Origin: Flavobacteriaceae bacterium
GTDB lineage: Bacteria; Bacteroidota; Bacteroidia; Flavobacteriales; Flavobacteriaceae
DNA: 37,150 bases
Assembly (NCBI GenBank): GCA_002707745.1
Contig: PANU01000061.1
Location: 1-37,150, forward strand
Direction: 5' to 3'
Part shown: positions 23,381 through 32,223 of the stretch, piece after piece
How positions within the stretch are numbered: the stretch's first letter is position 1
How the letters are laid out: each line of letters opens with the position of its first letter
Translations under genes and position numbers: made by a program
Notes under the pieces: model-generated
Told to the model about the DNA's origin: nothing
What the model saw: only the letters and a program-made list of their open reading frames with translations
The model's database searches: none

Positions 23381-24250
23381 ATGAAAAAGCGAAAGCCATC
23401 TGTTTGCCTTTTTTTTGGGCTCCTACTTTTGTTAGTTGTGGGTATTTCCTGTAACACAGTTGAAACCCAAATTCCTGTAGCACAGGTAAAAATTGCTTTA
23501 CGCTCGGCGGGAAATCTCCTATTGCTATCGCAAAACGACAGTACCTCGCTAGTCCTTCCTGTGGTTCAGAAAAACAAAAACACCTTCCAGCTTTCATTTG
23601 AAGATTCGCTGGGTTTTGATCCAGCCGATCTAAACACGAGCATTACGGCGGCCATCGATCACGCCAGGCTTCCTAAAGATTATGTGGTAGAGGTACTACA
23701 GTGCAGCAATGACGAGGTTGCTTACAGCTATAAAATGTCTGCCAACACTCAGGAAAATAGTATTCCCTGTGGTGGGAGGGTGCTGCCTAAAAAATGTTAT
23801 ACCATTGCACTGACTTTTACGGGTATGGTTACCACAGCTTCTTCTTCAAAAAATGCCGCTTGGTTTTATATCCTTGTAGCTTTGGTCCTTGCTTTTTTAG
23901 GGTTTGTATTTTATAGTAAATACCACGCGCATCGTTCTCAGGTCCATAAAGGGGGTGTAACTTCTCTTGGGATTTTTAGTTTTTATCCTGAAGAGAATAA
24001 GTTGGTAAAAGAGGCTCAGGAAATCCCGCTAACGCAAAAAGAATCTGATCTACTGGCTATATTTATTCAACATCCCAATGTGGTGGTAAAGCGGGAGGAA
24101 CTCACCAAAAAAGTATGGGAAGACCACGGGGTGATCGTAGGTAGAAGTCTGGACACCTATATTTCTAAGCTTAGAAAAAAATTACAGGAAGACACCTCCA
24201 TAAAACTTACCAACGTACATGGAGTAGGGTATAAGCTTGAAATTTTATAA
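23381..24250 (+). CDS. Membrane-tethered transcriptional regulator with C-terminal OmpR/PhoB-type winged helix
   Basis: A 289-residue protein. The ATG at 23381 gives an N-terminal export signal (MKKRKPSVCLFFGLLLLLVVGISC) with a possible lipobox-like cysteine at residue 24. Residues ~25-160 form a presumed periplasmic sensor domain with three cysteines (LQCSNDE, IPCGGR, KKCYTI). A transmembrane helix spans about 162-182 (WFYILVALVLAFLGFVFY). A cytoplasmic winged helix covers ~195-289, with LTQKESDLLAIF, VVVKREELTKKVW, the recognition helix RSLDTYISKLRKKL and the wing VHGVGYKLE. Order is reversed compared with ToxR/CadC, where the DNA-binding domain is N-terminal. The frame opens earlier at 23258 but that extension lacks sense and overlaps the divergent start. 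It probably regulates itself and the yceI pair through the adjacent GTnAA array. The signal sensed is unknown. Confidence 0.85.
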   Translation: MKKRKPSVCLFFGLLLLLVVGISCNTVETQIPVAQVKIALRSAGNLLLLSQNDSTSLVLPVVQKNKNTFQLSFEDSLGFDPADLNTSITAAIDHARLPKDYVVEVLQCSNDEVAYSYKMSANTQENSIPCGGRVLPKKCYTIALTFTGMVTTASSSKNAAWFYILVALVLAFLGFVFYSKYHAHRSQVHKGGVTSLGIFSFYPEENKLVKEAQEIPLTQKESDLLAIFIQHPNVVVKREELTKKVWEDHGVIVGRSLDTYISKLRKKLQEDTSIKLTNVHGVGYKLEIL

Positions 24251-24370
24251 CCTTTTAAAAACCAGAGTCTTTCAAATACAGTAAAATTAATTCCCTTAAA
24301 ATTTTTATAAATAGTTTCACAGTAGTAATAATCTACGTATATTCTAAAAAAATAACACCTTAAATAATAC

Positions 24371-24832
24371 ATGGCAAAGTCACAACAATCGTATAATAAA
24401 TCTGAAAAAGAAAAAAAACGCTTACAAAAACGCGAAGAGAAAAAAAAGAAAATGGAAGCCCGCAAGTTGGATAAAGAAAAACTTGACAACAGTGGGATAG
24501 ATCTGGTATATGTAGACCATATGGGAAATCTGGTAGATACACCCCCAGACCCATCAGAAAAAGAGGAAATTGAAGCCGAAGATATCGTTTTAGGAATTCC
24601 CAAAACTCCGGAAGGTGAAAAAGAAGCTTTTGATCCTACACGCACGGGGTCTGTAAATTATTTTGACCATTCCAAAGGGTTTGGATTTATAATAGATGCC
24701 GAAAACAATGAGAAATACTTCACTCATATTAGCAATTGCATTGACGAAATTAACGAAAACGACAAAGTAACTTACGAGCTGGAAAAAGGACAACGAGGGA
24801 TGAACGCAGTTAAGGTCACCTTGGTCAAATAA
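24371..24832 (+). CDS. Cold-shock-domain protein with lysine/glutamate-rich N-terminus
   Basis: A 153-residue cytoplasmic protein. The first ~40 residues are a highly charged, helical Lys/Glu-rich stretch, followed by an acidic Pro-containing linker (about 41-88). The C-terminal ~60 residues are a cold-shock domain, starting GSVNYFDHSKGFGFII (RNP-1-like KGFGFI) with YFTHIS as RNP-2. Cold-shock domains bind single-stranded RNA and DNA. In Bacteroidota such extended proteins often sit near DEAD-box helicase genes, as here (1.99 kb upstream of the first one). A role as an RNA chaperone is inferred. The 120-bp upstream gap is AT-rich and I see no clear promoter match. Confidence 0.9.
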   Translation: MAKSQQSYNKSEKEKKRLQKREEKKKKMEARKLDKEKLDNSGIDLVYVDHMGNLVDTPPDPSEKEEIEAEDIVLGIPKTPEGEKEAFDPTRTGSVNYFDHSKGFGFIIDAENNEKYFTHISNCIDEINENDKVTYELEKGQRGMNAVKVTLVK

Positions 24833-24897
24833 TAAAACATACAGAAAATACCACTATTTAAGCAGTATTTAAGTCATAAAACCTAATGTTTCTTTAT

Positions 24898-26769
24898 ATG
24901 CGAATACTGCTTTTTTTATTGATTTTTAGCTTTCAATTTACAATACAGTCACAAATTCAATTTCCCACTGCAAATGCAGGTCTAGGATATGAAAAGAGCA
25001 CCGTACACGCTCGTGTTGCCTATCCGCTAAACAACCAAGGCAGGGTTTGGGTAAAGGGCTCGTTAGAGCACCCAATTGTAAAGATTATAGAGCCTGACTC
25101 AGCAAAGGTATTACACCAAGTAGCCCTAGAGGCACCATTTTATACAGATGTTCTAGCAGTAAATTTAAAAGAAGTAACGGTTCAGTTTTGTGATGTTTTA
25201 AAAAACTGTTTTACCTATGCTACTTTGTATCCAGGTCACTTTAACGATATAAAAGGAAAAGATTTTTCAGTACTTCTGTATGGTTGTTTTGAACCCTTTA
25301 AAGTGGAGTATGAAAATGACACGCCAGGTTCAGCAATTTTTGAAGGAGAACATAATTCCGGTTTTAGGGTTCGGAATTTATTTAAAACCATTGCCAAAGC
25401 AGAACCTATTAAGTTTCGTGATTCCGTTAAGAGCAACCGTAGTTATACATTTAACGGGCAGTCCAATACTACATTGTTAAGCAGCACTCCAAAGCTTATT
25501 ATTACCACGGGAGATCAGGTATATGTAGATGCAGGATATGGCACCCCAATGAAAAATGGAGATATACACCCTATTTCGGCTTGGGAAGCTAAAAGACGCC
25601 CCAAGCCTTTTGATACATCCCTGGTACAGTATACAAGCTATTTAAACAAACTCTACAATGCATCCTATTCTTTTACCGAAATTGAGACTGCTCATCAACA
25701 CTTACCCGTACTTCCAGCAATAGACGATCATGAGCTTCGGGATGGTTGGGGGTCTCAAGGTGATGAATACGAAGAAGGCGTGATGAACCCACAGCTAGCA
25801 GGACATTATATGTTGGGTAAGCAAGCATTTATAGAACACCAATTATTGGCATCCAACTATCCAAGCGATAAAGCCCGACAATTACTTGATAACAATCTAC
25901 CCTTACATTATTCGTTTACTGTAAACGGAAAAAACGGTTATGTTTTCGATCTGCGCAGTGCCCGGAATATTAATAGTAATACTGTTCTGGGAGAAGAGCA
26001 ATGGCAGCACTTTAAAAAGTGGTTAGCCACCTTAGAGCGCGATCAGGAAGTGATCTTGGTTACCTCTGTTCCCTTAACCCTAAGGCCTTTAAAATGGATA
26101 GAGGATATTGCAAAATTATTCTCTCCGGAACTCCGTGACGATGCCAGGGACGGTTGGAATTCCCGAAACAACAGAGCAGAGCGGGATAGGTTATTAGAAT
26201 TACTCACCACGTATAGAATAGAGAAAGATATCATGCCAATTTTTGTTAGTGGCGACATCCATAAATCTGCATTGATTGAGATTTGGGTAGATCCCAACGT
26301 TCGGCATAACGGGAAGCTGGACACTAATGAAAGTATGATTCTGGGCTATGAGGTGGTTTCAAGTGGTATTTCGCATGAATTCATAAAAACAGGGGTGGCA
26401 AAATCTATTTTTAAACTCATAGAAAGCCAGCGAATAGGGGATGGGCTTATTGAATTTGACTACAAAGATAAAATGGCCAGTATCTATCCCATGGTGCGTA
26501 AATCTATTGTAGCACAAAATTTTGCTGCCATTGAGTTTTCTGAAAGTGAAAAAACAAGAATACATACCTTCTTTTACAACCACACAAGCGAATCTTTAGA
26601 ACAACATTACCTGGAATTAGATTTTGATAAAAAAATGCCTAATGACGATTATTTTATCTACACCGATAAAGATGATAAACAAAATTCCAAAAAATCGTTT
26701 GCACCACCTATGCCAGATGGTATGCGGGTAATAACCGACAGTATCCAGCCACAAAAAATGAAACGATAG
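24898..26769 (+). CDS. PhoD-like secreted metallophosphatase family protein
   Basis: A 623-residue exported protein, signal peptide about residues 1-19 (MRILLFLLIFSFQFTIQSQ). An ATG four codons earlier at 24886 is also possible. After a beta-rich N-terminal region, the calcineurin-like/PhoD metallophosphatase motifs appear: LLYGCFEPF, TTGDQVYVDAGYG (metal-binding aspartate), AIDDHELRDGWG (DDHE motif), a YVFDLRSARN strand and a late VSGDIHKSALIE (metal-binding GD-x-H). PhoD-type enzymes cleave phosphodiesters or phosphomonoesters; the substrate here is unknown. A repeat of TATTTAAG with an 11-bp step at 24855-24873 lies before the gene. It stands between the cold-shock gene and the first helicase gene on the same strand. 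Confidence 0.82.
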   Translation: MRILLFLLIFSFQFTIQSQIQFPTANAGLGYEKSTVHARVAYPLNNQGRVWVKGSLEHPIVKIIEPDSAKVLHQVALEAPFYTDVLAVNLKEVTVQFCDVLKNCFTYATLYPGHFNDIKGKDFSVLLYGCFEPFKVEYENDTPGSAIFEGEHNSGFRVRNLFKTIAKAEPIKFRDSVKSNRSYTFNGQSNTTLLSSTPKLIITTGDQVYVDAGYGTPMKNGDIHPISAWEAKRRPKPFDTSLVQYTSYLNKLYNASYSFTEIETAHQHLPVLPAIDDHELRDGWGSQGDEYEEGVMNPQLAGHYMLGKQAFIEHQLLASNYPSDKARQLLDNNLPLHYSFTVNGKNGYVFDLRSARNINSNTVLGEEQWQHFKKWLATLERDQEVILVTSVPLTLRPLKWIEDIAKLFSPELRDDARDGWNSRNNRAERDRLLELLTTYRIEKDIMPIFVSGDIHKSALIEIWVDPNVRHNGKLDTNESMILGYEVVSSGISHEFIKTGVAKSIFKLIESQRIGDGLIEFDYKDKMASIYPMVRKSIVAQNFAAIEFSESEKTRIHTFFYNHTSESLEQHYLELDFDKKMPNDDYFIYTDKDDKQNSKKSFAPPMPDGMRVITDSIQPQKMKR

Positions 26770-26820
26770 ACTGCACCGAATTGCTTTTAACACTAAAATA
26801 GTAAAATTACCAAAGAACCG

Positions 26821-28122
26821 ATGAGCACCAAATTTTCCGACATAGGCGTAGCCCCTTTTTTGACCGAGGCATTAGCAGCCCTCGAAATCAGCAACCCTAC
26901 CGCCATACAGCAAAACGTAATTCCTGTAATTTTAAATCAGAAAGAAGATCTGGTGGCGCTCGCAAAAACAGGCACCGGAAAAACCGCAGCATTTGGGTTG
27001 CCCATCCTTCAGGGTATTGACGTAAACAATCCAAGCATACAAGCAGTTATTCTGGCTCCTACAAGAGAATTGGGGCAGCAAATTTATACCAACTTAACCC
27101 GCTTTGCTGCAAACCAACCCGCCATTTCTATCGCTTCCGTTTGTGGAGGTATTCCTATAAAACCACAGATCGAGCGGCTACAGCAAGACACTCATATAGT
27201 AGTAGCTACTCCAGGGCGACTTATAGATCTTTTGCAACGCAAGGCTGTTTCAGTTAAAAATACAAGTACCCTTGTCTTAGATGAAGCAGATGAGATGGTT
27301 ACCATACTAAAAGAAGGGTTAGATATTATTGCTACATACCTTCCTCAGAATAAAAGAACGCTCCTTTTTACGGCTACAATGCCAGGTACTGTGAAGCAAC
27401 TTATTCAAAACTACCTGTCAAAACATGTTGTCCATATAGAAGTCGAAATGGAAACCCTGGGCCATCAAGGTATAGACCACCAGTTTGTTGTAGTGCAGCC
27501 TGAGGAAAAACTAGAGGTGCTATTGCACTTTTTAAATTCTAAGGCGGGGCAACGCGGAATTATATTCTGTAAAACAAAAGCTGCGGTAAACAAGCTGGCA
27601 AAAAAGCTAGCGATCAATAAATTTTCATCGGGTGCCTTGCACGGTAGTTTAACTCAAGGGATCCGGGATAGGGTGATGGGGCAGTTTCGTGAGGGACACA
27701 TCGCTATTCTGGTAGCGACAGATCTTGTCGCACGGGGGATAGACGTTCAGGAAATTGAATATGTTGTCCAGTACCATTTACCAGACACCTATGAAGCGTA
27801 TGTCCACAGAAGCGGCCGAACCGCCAGGGCAGGAGCAAAGGGGTTGTCGTTAAGTGTTATTCAGCAAGAGGAAGTAGCGGATATTCCCGATTTAGAAAAT
27901 GAATTAGGTATCACTTTTACTGAAATGCCAAAGGCAAACGCCCTCGCCCTTGAAGAAAATAACGCCATTATCTGGGCGCGTAAAATCTTTAAAACGAAAC
28001 CCAACAGGGAAGTTTCCGAAGCATTTAAAACCAATATTAAAACAATTTTTCACCACCTCACGAAAGAAGAACTGATAGAAAAGTTACTGGCAGATTACCT
28101 TAAAAATAACCAGAAACCCTAA
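26821..28122 (+). CDS. DEAD-box RNA helicase
   Basis: A 433-residue two-domain RecA-like RNA helicase. Motifs in order: Q motif with NPTAIQQNVIPVIL, Walker A AKTGTGKT (residues 48-55), Ia PTRELGQQ, GG (CGGIPIKPQ), Ib TPGRLIDLL, II DEAD (154-157), III TAT, IV IIFCKTKAAVN, V ATDLVARGID, VI HRSGRTARAG. The last ~65 residues are a short helical tail without a known RNA-binding domain. It probably unwinds RNA structure during ribosome assembly or RNA decay, especially in the cold. The gene follows the phosphatase by 51 nt and precedes a second helicase by 48 nt. Motif III is TAT instead of SAT, which is tolerated in the family. Confidence 0.95.
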   Translation: MSTKFSDIGVAPFLTEALAALEISNPTAIQQNVIPVILNQKEDLVALAKTGTGKTAAFGLPILQGIDVNNPSIQAVILAPTRELGQQIYTNLTRFAANQPAISIASVCGGIPIKPQIERLQQDTHIVVATPGRLIDLLQRKAVSVKNTSTLVLDEADEMVTILKEGLDIIATYLPQNKRTLLFTATMPGTVKQLIQNYLSKHVVHIEVEMETLGHQGIDHQFVVVQPEEKLEVLLHFLNSKAGQRGIIFCKTKAAVNKLAKKLAINKFSSGALHGSLTQGIRDRVMGQFREGHIAILVATDLVARGIDVQEIEYVVQYHLPDTYEAYVHRSGRTARAGAKGLSLSVIQQEEVADIPDLENELGITFTEMPKANALALEENNAIIWARKIFKTKPNREVSEAFKTNIKTIFHHLTKEELIEKLLADYLKNNQKP

Positions 28123-28170
28123 ATTCGATGCGTCAATGCTTTTAAAGCACGGACAAACCACCAAGTAACC

Positions 28171-29481
28171 ATGGCAAACGAAATAAAATCGCAAAAAGAA
28201 ATTCTGGCAAAACTGGGCATTACAGCCTTAAATCCTATGCAGGAAGAAGCGCTCCTTGCAATAGCCTCGGCTCCCAATACCGTGTTGTTATCTCCCACGG
28301 GAACCGGTAAGACAGTGGCTTTTTTATTACCTACGCTTCAAGCATTGGACATACATTGCGATAATGTACAACTTGTTATACTGGTACCTTCACGTGAGCT
28401 GGCGATTCAAATTGAACAGGTAATCCGTGAAATGGGATCGGGTTTTAAAGCCAATGCCGTGTATGGTGGCAGACCTTTTTCAAAAGATAAAGAAGCACTT
28501 TTACATACGCCCGCTATTTTAATTGGCACGCCAGGCAGGGTTGCTGATCATATACGACGGGAAACTTTTGTAGTAAAAGATATAACAACCCTAGTGCTGG
28601 ACGAGTTTGATAAATCGCTGGAAACTGGTTTTGAATCTGAAATGCGCGAAATTATTGAGAACCTCCCCAAAGTAGACAAGCGTATTTTAACCTCTGCAAC
28701 ACAAGGGGTGGAGATACCACAGTTCACAGGAGTTCACAATGCATTGGTAATAGATTATCTGGGAACCCAAAAATCTAACTTACAGATTAAAAAAGTACTG
28801 GCACCCCAGAAGGACAAACTACAAACCCTGGTAGCATTACTGTACCATATTGGAAACCAACCCGGAATTATTTTCTGTAATTTTAAAGACACCATACAAT
28901 TTGTTAGTGACTACCTGGAAGATCATAATATTCCGCATGGGGTGTTTTATGGGGGACTGGAGCAGCTGGAACGGGAACGGGCGCTCATAAAGTTTAGAAA
29001 CGGAACCCACCAGATCATTATTGCTACAGACCTGGCCGCTCGCGGACTCGATATCCCGGAGCTCAATTTTATTATTCACTACCAGTTGCCGTTAAAAGCC
29101 GAAGAATTTACCCACCGAAACGGAAGAACAGCTCGAATGAATGCTCAGGGAACTGCCTATGTGTTGCAATGGGAGCAGGAGCCAACGCCAGAATTTATCA
29201 CCACTACTGAAATTGTAAAACTTGAAGATAAACAAACAGCCATCCGGTCTCAATGGGCAACCCTGTTTGTATCCGGAGGGCGAAAAGATAAAATTTCGAA
29301 GGGCGATCTGGCCGGCTTATTTTTTAAGCAAGGGAAGTTAAAAGGAGATGAGTTGGGGGTTATAGAACTAAAACAAGATTGCGCTTTTGTAGCAGTACCT
29401 AAAGAGAAAGCAAAAGCTGTTATTGAGAAAACAAATAATATGCGATTAAAAAAGAAAAAGGTGCGGGTTACCTTACTTTAA
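28171..29481 (+). CDS. DEAD-box RNA helicase with DbpA-like RNA-binding C-terminus
   Basis: A 436-residue helicase. Motifs: NPMQEEALLAI (Q-like), Walker A SPTGTGKT (about 44-51), Ia PSRELAIQ, GG, TPGRVADH, motif II DEFD at residues 144-147 in place of DEAD, SAT (motif III), IIFCNF, ATDLAARGLD (V), HRNGRTARM (VI). The C-terminal ~75 residues (GRKDKISKGDLAGLFF through KKKKVRVTLL) resemble the DbpA-type RNA-recognition domain that binds hairpin 92 of 23S rRNA. A role in 50S ribosome assembly is therefore inferred. It follows the other helicase by 48 nt and is probably co-transcribed. The DEFD variant keeps both acidic residues needed for magnesium and ATP. Confidence 0.93.
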   Translation: MANEIKSQKEILAKLGITALNPMQEEALLAIASAPNTVLLSPTGTGKTVAFLLPTLQALDIHCDNVQLVILVPSRELAIQIEQVIREMGSGFKANAVYGGRPFSKDKEALLHTPAILIGTPGRVADHIRRETFVVKDITTLVLDEFDKSLETGFESEMREIIENLPKVDKRILTSATQGVEIPQFTGVHNALVIDYLGTQKSNLQIKKVLAPQKDKLQTLVALLYHIGNQPGIIFCNFKDTIQFVSDYLEDHNIPHGVFYGGLEQLERERALIKFRNGTHQIIIATDLAARGLDIPELNFIIHYQLPLKAEEFTHRNGRTARMNAQGTAYVLQWEQEPTPEFITTTEIVKLEDKQTAIRSQWATLFVSGGRKDKISKGDLAGLFFKQGKLKGDELGVIELKQDCAFVAVPKEKAKAVIEKTNNMRLKKKKVRVTLL

Positions 29482-29690
29482 ATACTTTTGTTTTACGCAA
29501 TTCATTTTTGAATACACGCGCTCTTCATTTACCTAAGAAATGAAAACGTGCAATATCTTTCTCCAGTAATTTCTAACTAAAAGCTTTTTTTCGTAGGTGT
29601 GTTAAGGGTATTATAATGTCCTTCAGTATGCCAAATTGTTATAGTAATTTAATGTCCTCATAAATTAGTAAGAACTTTCATAAACAAATA

Positions 29691-31832
29691 ATGGCTAAGA
29701 AAACACAAAAAAATTCGAAAGAAACTCAAAAAATTAAAAATCTGGAGCAAAACAGGGTCTATTCAGAGGGAGAAGTAATGACCACTAACCAGGGACTTAA
29801 AGTAAACGACACCAACACCTCATTAAAATCTGGAGAAAGAGGGGCTACGTTATTAGAAGATTTTCTATTACGCGAAAAAATCACTCATTTTGACCATGAA
29901 CGTATTCCAGAACGTATTGTACATGCAAGAGGAAGTGGAGCGCACGGCTATTTTGAATTATATGACAGTATAAAAAAATACAGTAAAGCTGGAATTTTCA
30001 ATGATACCTCAAGAAAAACCCCAGTATTTGTTAGATTTTCAACGGTAGCAGGGTCTAAAGGTTCGCCAGACCTGGCCAGAGATGTCCGTGGCTTCGCAGT
30101 AAAGTTTTATACAGAAGAAGGGACTTGGGATCTTGTAGGTAATAATATGCCTATATTTTTTATTCAGGATGCGATGAAGTTTCCAGATTTAATACATTCA
30201 GTAAAGCCAGAACCAAACAATGAAATTCCTCAGGCAGCTTCTGCACACGATACATTTTATGACTTTGTATCCCGAACTACCGAAACATTGCACAATCATA
30301 TATGGGCCATGAGCGACCGTGCTATACCCCGGAGTTTCCGAATGATGGAAGGATTTGGAATTCATACTTTTCGTCTTATTAATGATAAAGGTGAATCGCA
30401 TTTTGTGAAGTTTCATTGGAAACCAACTCTAGGTGTACATTCAGTAACATGGGAAGAAGCTGTAAAAATTAACGGAGCTGATGCAGATTTTCATCGTCGT
30501 GATCTTTGGGAAGCTATTGAAGCAGGACAGTATCCTGAATGGGAATTAGGAATTCAAGTAGTGCCAGAAAAAGATGAACATAAGTACGATTTCGATTTGT
30601 TAGATCCTACTAAGCTAATACCAGAAGAATTAGTCCCAGTTCAAATTATTGGTAAAATGACACTTAATCGAAATCCTGATAATTTCTTCGCTGAAACAGA
30701 ACAAGTAGCGTTTTTACCTGGACATATTATTCCTGGTATCGATTTTACCAACGACCCCTTATTACAAGGTCGTCTCTTTTCATACAGAGATACACAACTA
30801 TCCAGATTGGGAAGTCCTAACTTCCATCAAATTCCTATTAACAGACCTATTGTTAAAACACATAACAATCAGCGAGATGGACATATGCAAATGGATATAC
30901 CACATGGGCAAGGCGCATATTTTCCTAATTCCTTGATGGGTAGCTGTCCTCATTTAGCTAAAATGGCTGAAGGTGGCTTTACGCACTACCAAGAACGAAT
31001 TGATGCCAAGAAAATACGAGGTCGAAGTGATAGTTTTAGTGATCATTTTTCACAACCAGCTTTATTCTACCGAAGTTTGTCAGACTGGGAAAAAGAACAT
31101 GTAGCAGGTGCGTATTCTTTTGAGTTGGGGAAATGTACTCATAAAGAGATAAAAGAACGCATGCTCTATATGATAGCTCAAATCAATAGCGACCTAGCGA
31201 AAACCGTCGCCAAAAACCTGGGAATGAAAGTGCCTAAAAGCGTTGAAAAACCAATAAATCAAGCCATTGGTGCCGATGCAGATGAAAAAACCCAACAACC
31301 TGGTAAAAAGAAAAATTACCTGGAAGCAGATCCAGCGTTGAGCCAGGCTAATACAAAATTTGACAGTATAGCCACACGTCAAATTGCCGTACTGGTAGCA
31401 GATGGGTTTCATATGAAAGCTTATAAGAAAATGAAAACCACATTAGAAAAAGAAGGAGCAATGGTTAAACTCATTGCACCTCACGGAGGTACCATAATGT
31501 GTAATGAAGCAATGGAACACGAAGTTGATGCTGCTATTAGTACTACTGAAAGTGTACTTTTTGATGCACTGTATATTCCAGGTGGAGAAAAGGCTGTTAA
31601 AACTCTAAAGAAAGAAGGGAAATATATAAAATTTATAAATGAAACTTTTAAACATTGTAAAGCTATCGCGGCAGATGGAGATGGAGAAAAATTGATTGAC
31701 GTTACTTTTGCAAAAGATCATAAAGGTGATGCTGCGCTTCATATAAATGAAGCACCAGAGAATTTTGTAAACAGTATTGCTAAGCACCGTAACTGGGCTA
31801 GGCGAGAAGTGGCTGCACAAGTTCCTGTTTAA
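29691..31832 (+). CDS. katE: Large-subunit (clade 2) catalase KatE/HPII-type
   Basis: A 713-residue haem catalase converting hydrogen peroxide to water and oxygen. The N-terminal ~55 residues are a lysine-rich extension as in HPII. The catalytic histidine lies in VHARGSGAHGYF, followed by RFSTVAGSKGSPDLARDVRGFAVKFY and the proximal haem-ligand tyrosine in RLFSYRDTQLSRLG (about residues 363-376). From about residue 560 a DJ-1/PfpI-like flavodoxin-fold domain follows (RQIAVLVADGFHMKAYKKM), which has no cysteine at the usual nucleophile position (KAIAADGDG), as in E. coli HPII, so it is probably structural. The upstream gap is 209 bp and lacks an exact promoter match next to the start. A terminator follows. 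It is followed by a haloperoxidase lipoprotein gene. Confidence 0.95.
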   Translation: MAKKTQKNSKETQKIKNLEQNRVYSEGEVMTTNQGLKVNDTNTSLKSGERGATLLEDFLLREKITHFDHERIPERIVHARGSGAHGYFELYDSIKKYSKAGIFNDTSRKTPVFVRFSTVAGSKGSPDLARDVRGFAVKFYTEEGTWDLVGNNMPIFFIQDAMKFPDLIHSVKPEPNNEIPQAASAHDTFYDFVSRTTETLHNHIWAMSDRAIPRSFRMMEGFGIHTFRLINDKGESHFVKFHWKPTLGVHSVTWEEAVKINGADADFHRRDLWEAIEAGQYPEWELGIQVVPEKDEHKYDFDLLDPTKLIPEELVPVQIIGKMTLNRNPDNFFAETEQVAFLPGHIIPGIDFTNDPLLQGRLFSYRDTQLSRLGSPNFHQIPINRPIVKTHNNQRDGHMQMDIPHGQGAYFPNSLMGSCPHLAKMAEGGFTHYQERIDAKKIRGRSDSFSDHFSQPALFYRSLSDWEKEHVAGAYSFELGKCTHKEIKERMLYMIAQINSDLAKTVAKNLGMKVPKSVEKPINQAIGADADEKTQQPGKKKNYLEADPALSQANTKFDSIATRQIAVLVADGFHMKAYKKMKTTLEKEGAMVKLIAPHGGTIMCNEAMEHEVDAAISTTESVLFDALYIPGGEKAVKTLKKEGKYIKFINETFKHCKAIAADGDGEKLIDVTFAKDHKGDAALHINEAPENFVNSIAKHRNWARREVAAQVPV

Positions 31833-31862
31833 TTAGTAGCTTGCAATCCAAAAATTTAAATT

Positions 31863-31907
31863 CCTACCTCTGTCTCTCATTATACAAGGATATGGGTAGG
31901 TTTTTTT
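31863..31907 (+). terminator. Probable terminator after katE
   Basis: CCTACC (31863-31868) pairs with GGTAGG (31895-31900); one extra G-T pair can form inside. It is followed directly by seven T residues. The loop is long (about 25 nt), so the call is moderate. Confidence 0.55.
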
Positions 31908-32160
31908 ATAAATTATTTCAATAAAAGAACATAGTATCTATCTAATCACAAAAACAAAGTTGCCAAATAAAAGCAATTATACTATATATTCAGCTAGTTG
32001 TTAATTTATTAACTTCAAAGTCCCTGTACTTTTCAAGTTACCATTCGTTCCATACTCCGATATTACGATTATATCTTGTAATTACCCGTGCTTGAATGTT
32101 TGTTACGGTACATTATAATCTTATAAAAAACGTGGCTTATTTTTAATTTATACGCTTGAG
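31908..32160. other. AT-rich non-coding stretch between katE and the haloperoxidase gene
   Basis: The whole gap between the katE stop and the haloperoxidase ATG is 391 bp. No gene or RNA structure is recognisable in this part. It contains the 14-bp palindrome GTTAAT-TT-ATTAAC at 32000-32013, a possible operator; composition makes chance occurrence plausible. Confidence 0.4.
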
Positions 32161-32193
32161 TTGTTATAAAAGTGTTAAATTTTTTTATTTTTG
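32161..32193 (+). promoter_or_regulatory. Predicted promoter of the haloperoxidase gene
   Basis: TTG at 32161-32163, a 22-base gap and TATTTTTG at 32186-32193, an exact TAnnTTTG match. The predicted start near 32200 leaves about 24 nt before the ATG at 32224. This excludes the longer open frame starting at the TTG at 32191, inside the promoter. Confidence 0.55.
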
Positions 32194-32223
32194 ATGTATA
32201 AACATCTTTCTAAGCACTGTGTT

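Noticed and set aside
24855-24873. TATTTAAG repeated with an 11-bp step before the phosphatase gene
   Set aside because: Only two short AT-rich units; not enough to call an operator.
31833-32160. Small RNA or hidden gene in the katE/haloperoxidase gap
   Set aside because: No open frame with coding character and no stable structure beyond the terminator and a short palindrome.
32191-32223. Haloperoxidase start at the TTG at 32191
   Set aside because: It overlaps an exact -7 element and would bury the lipoprotein signal.
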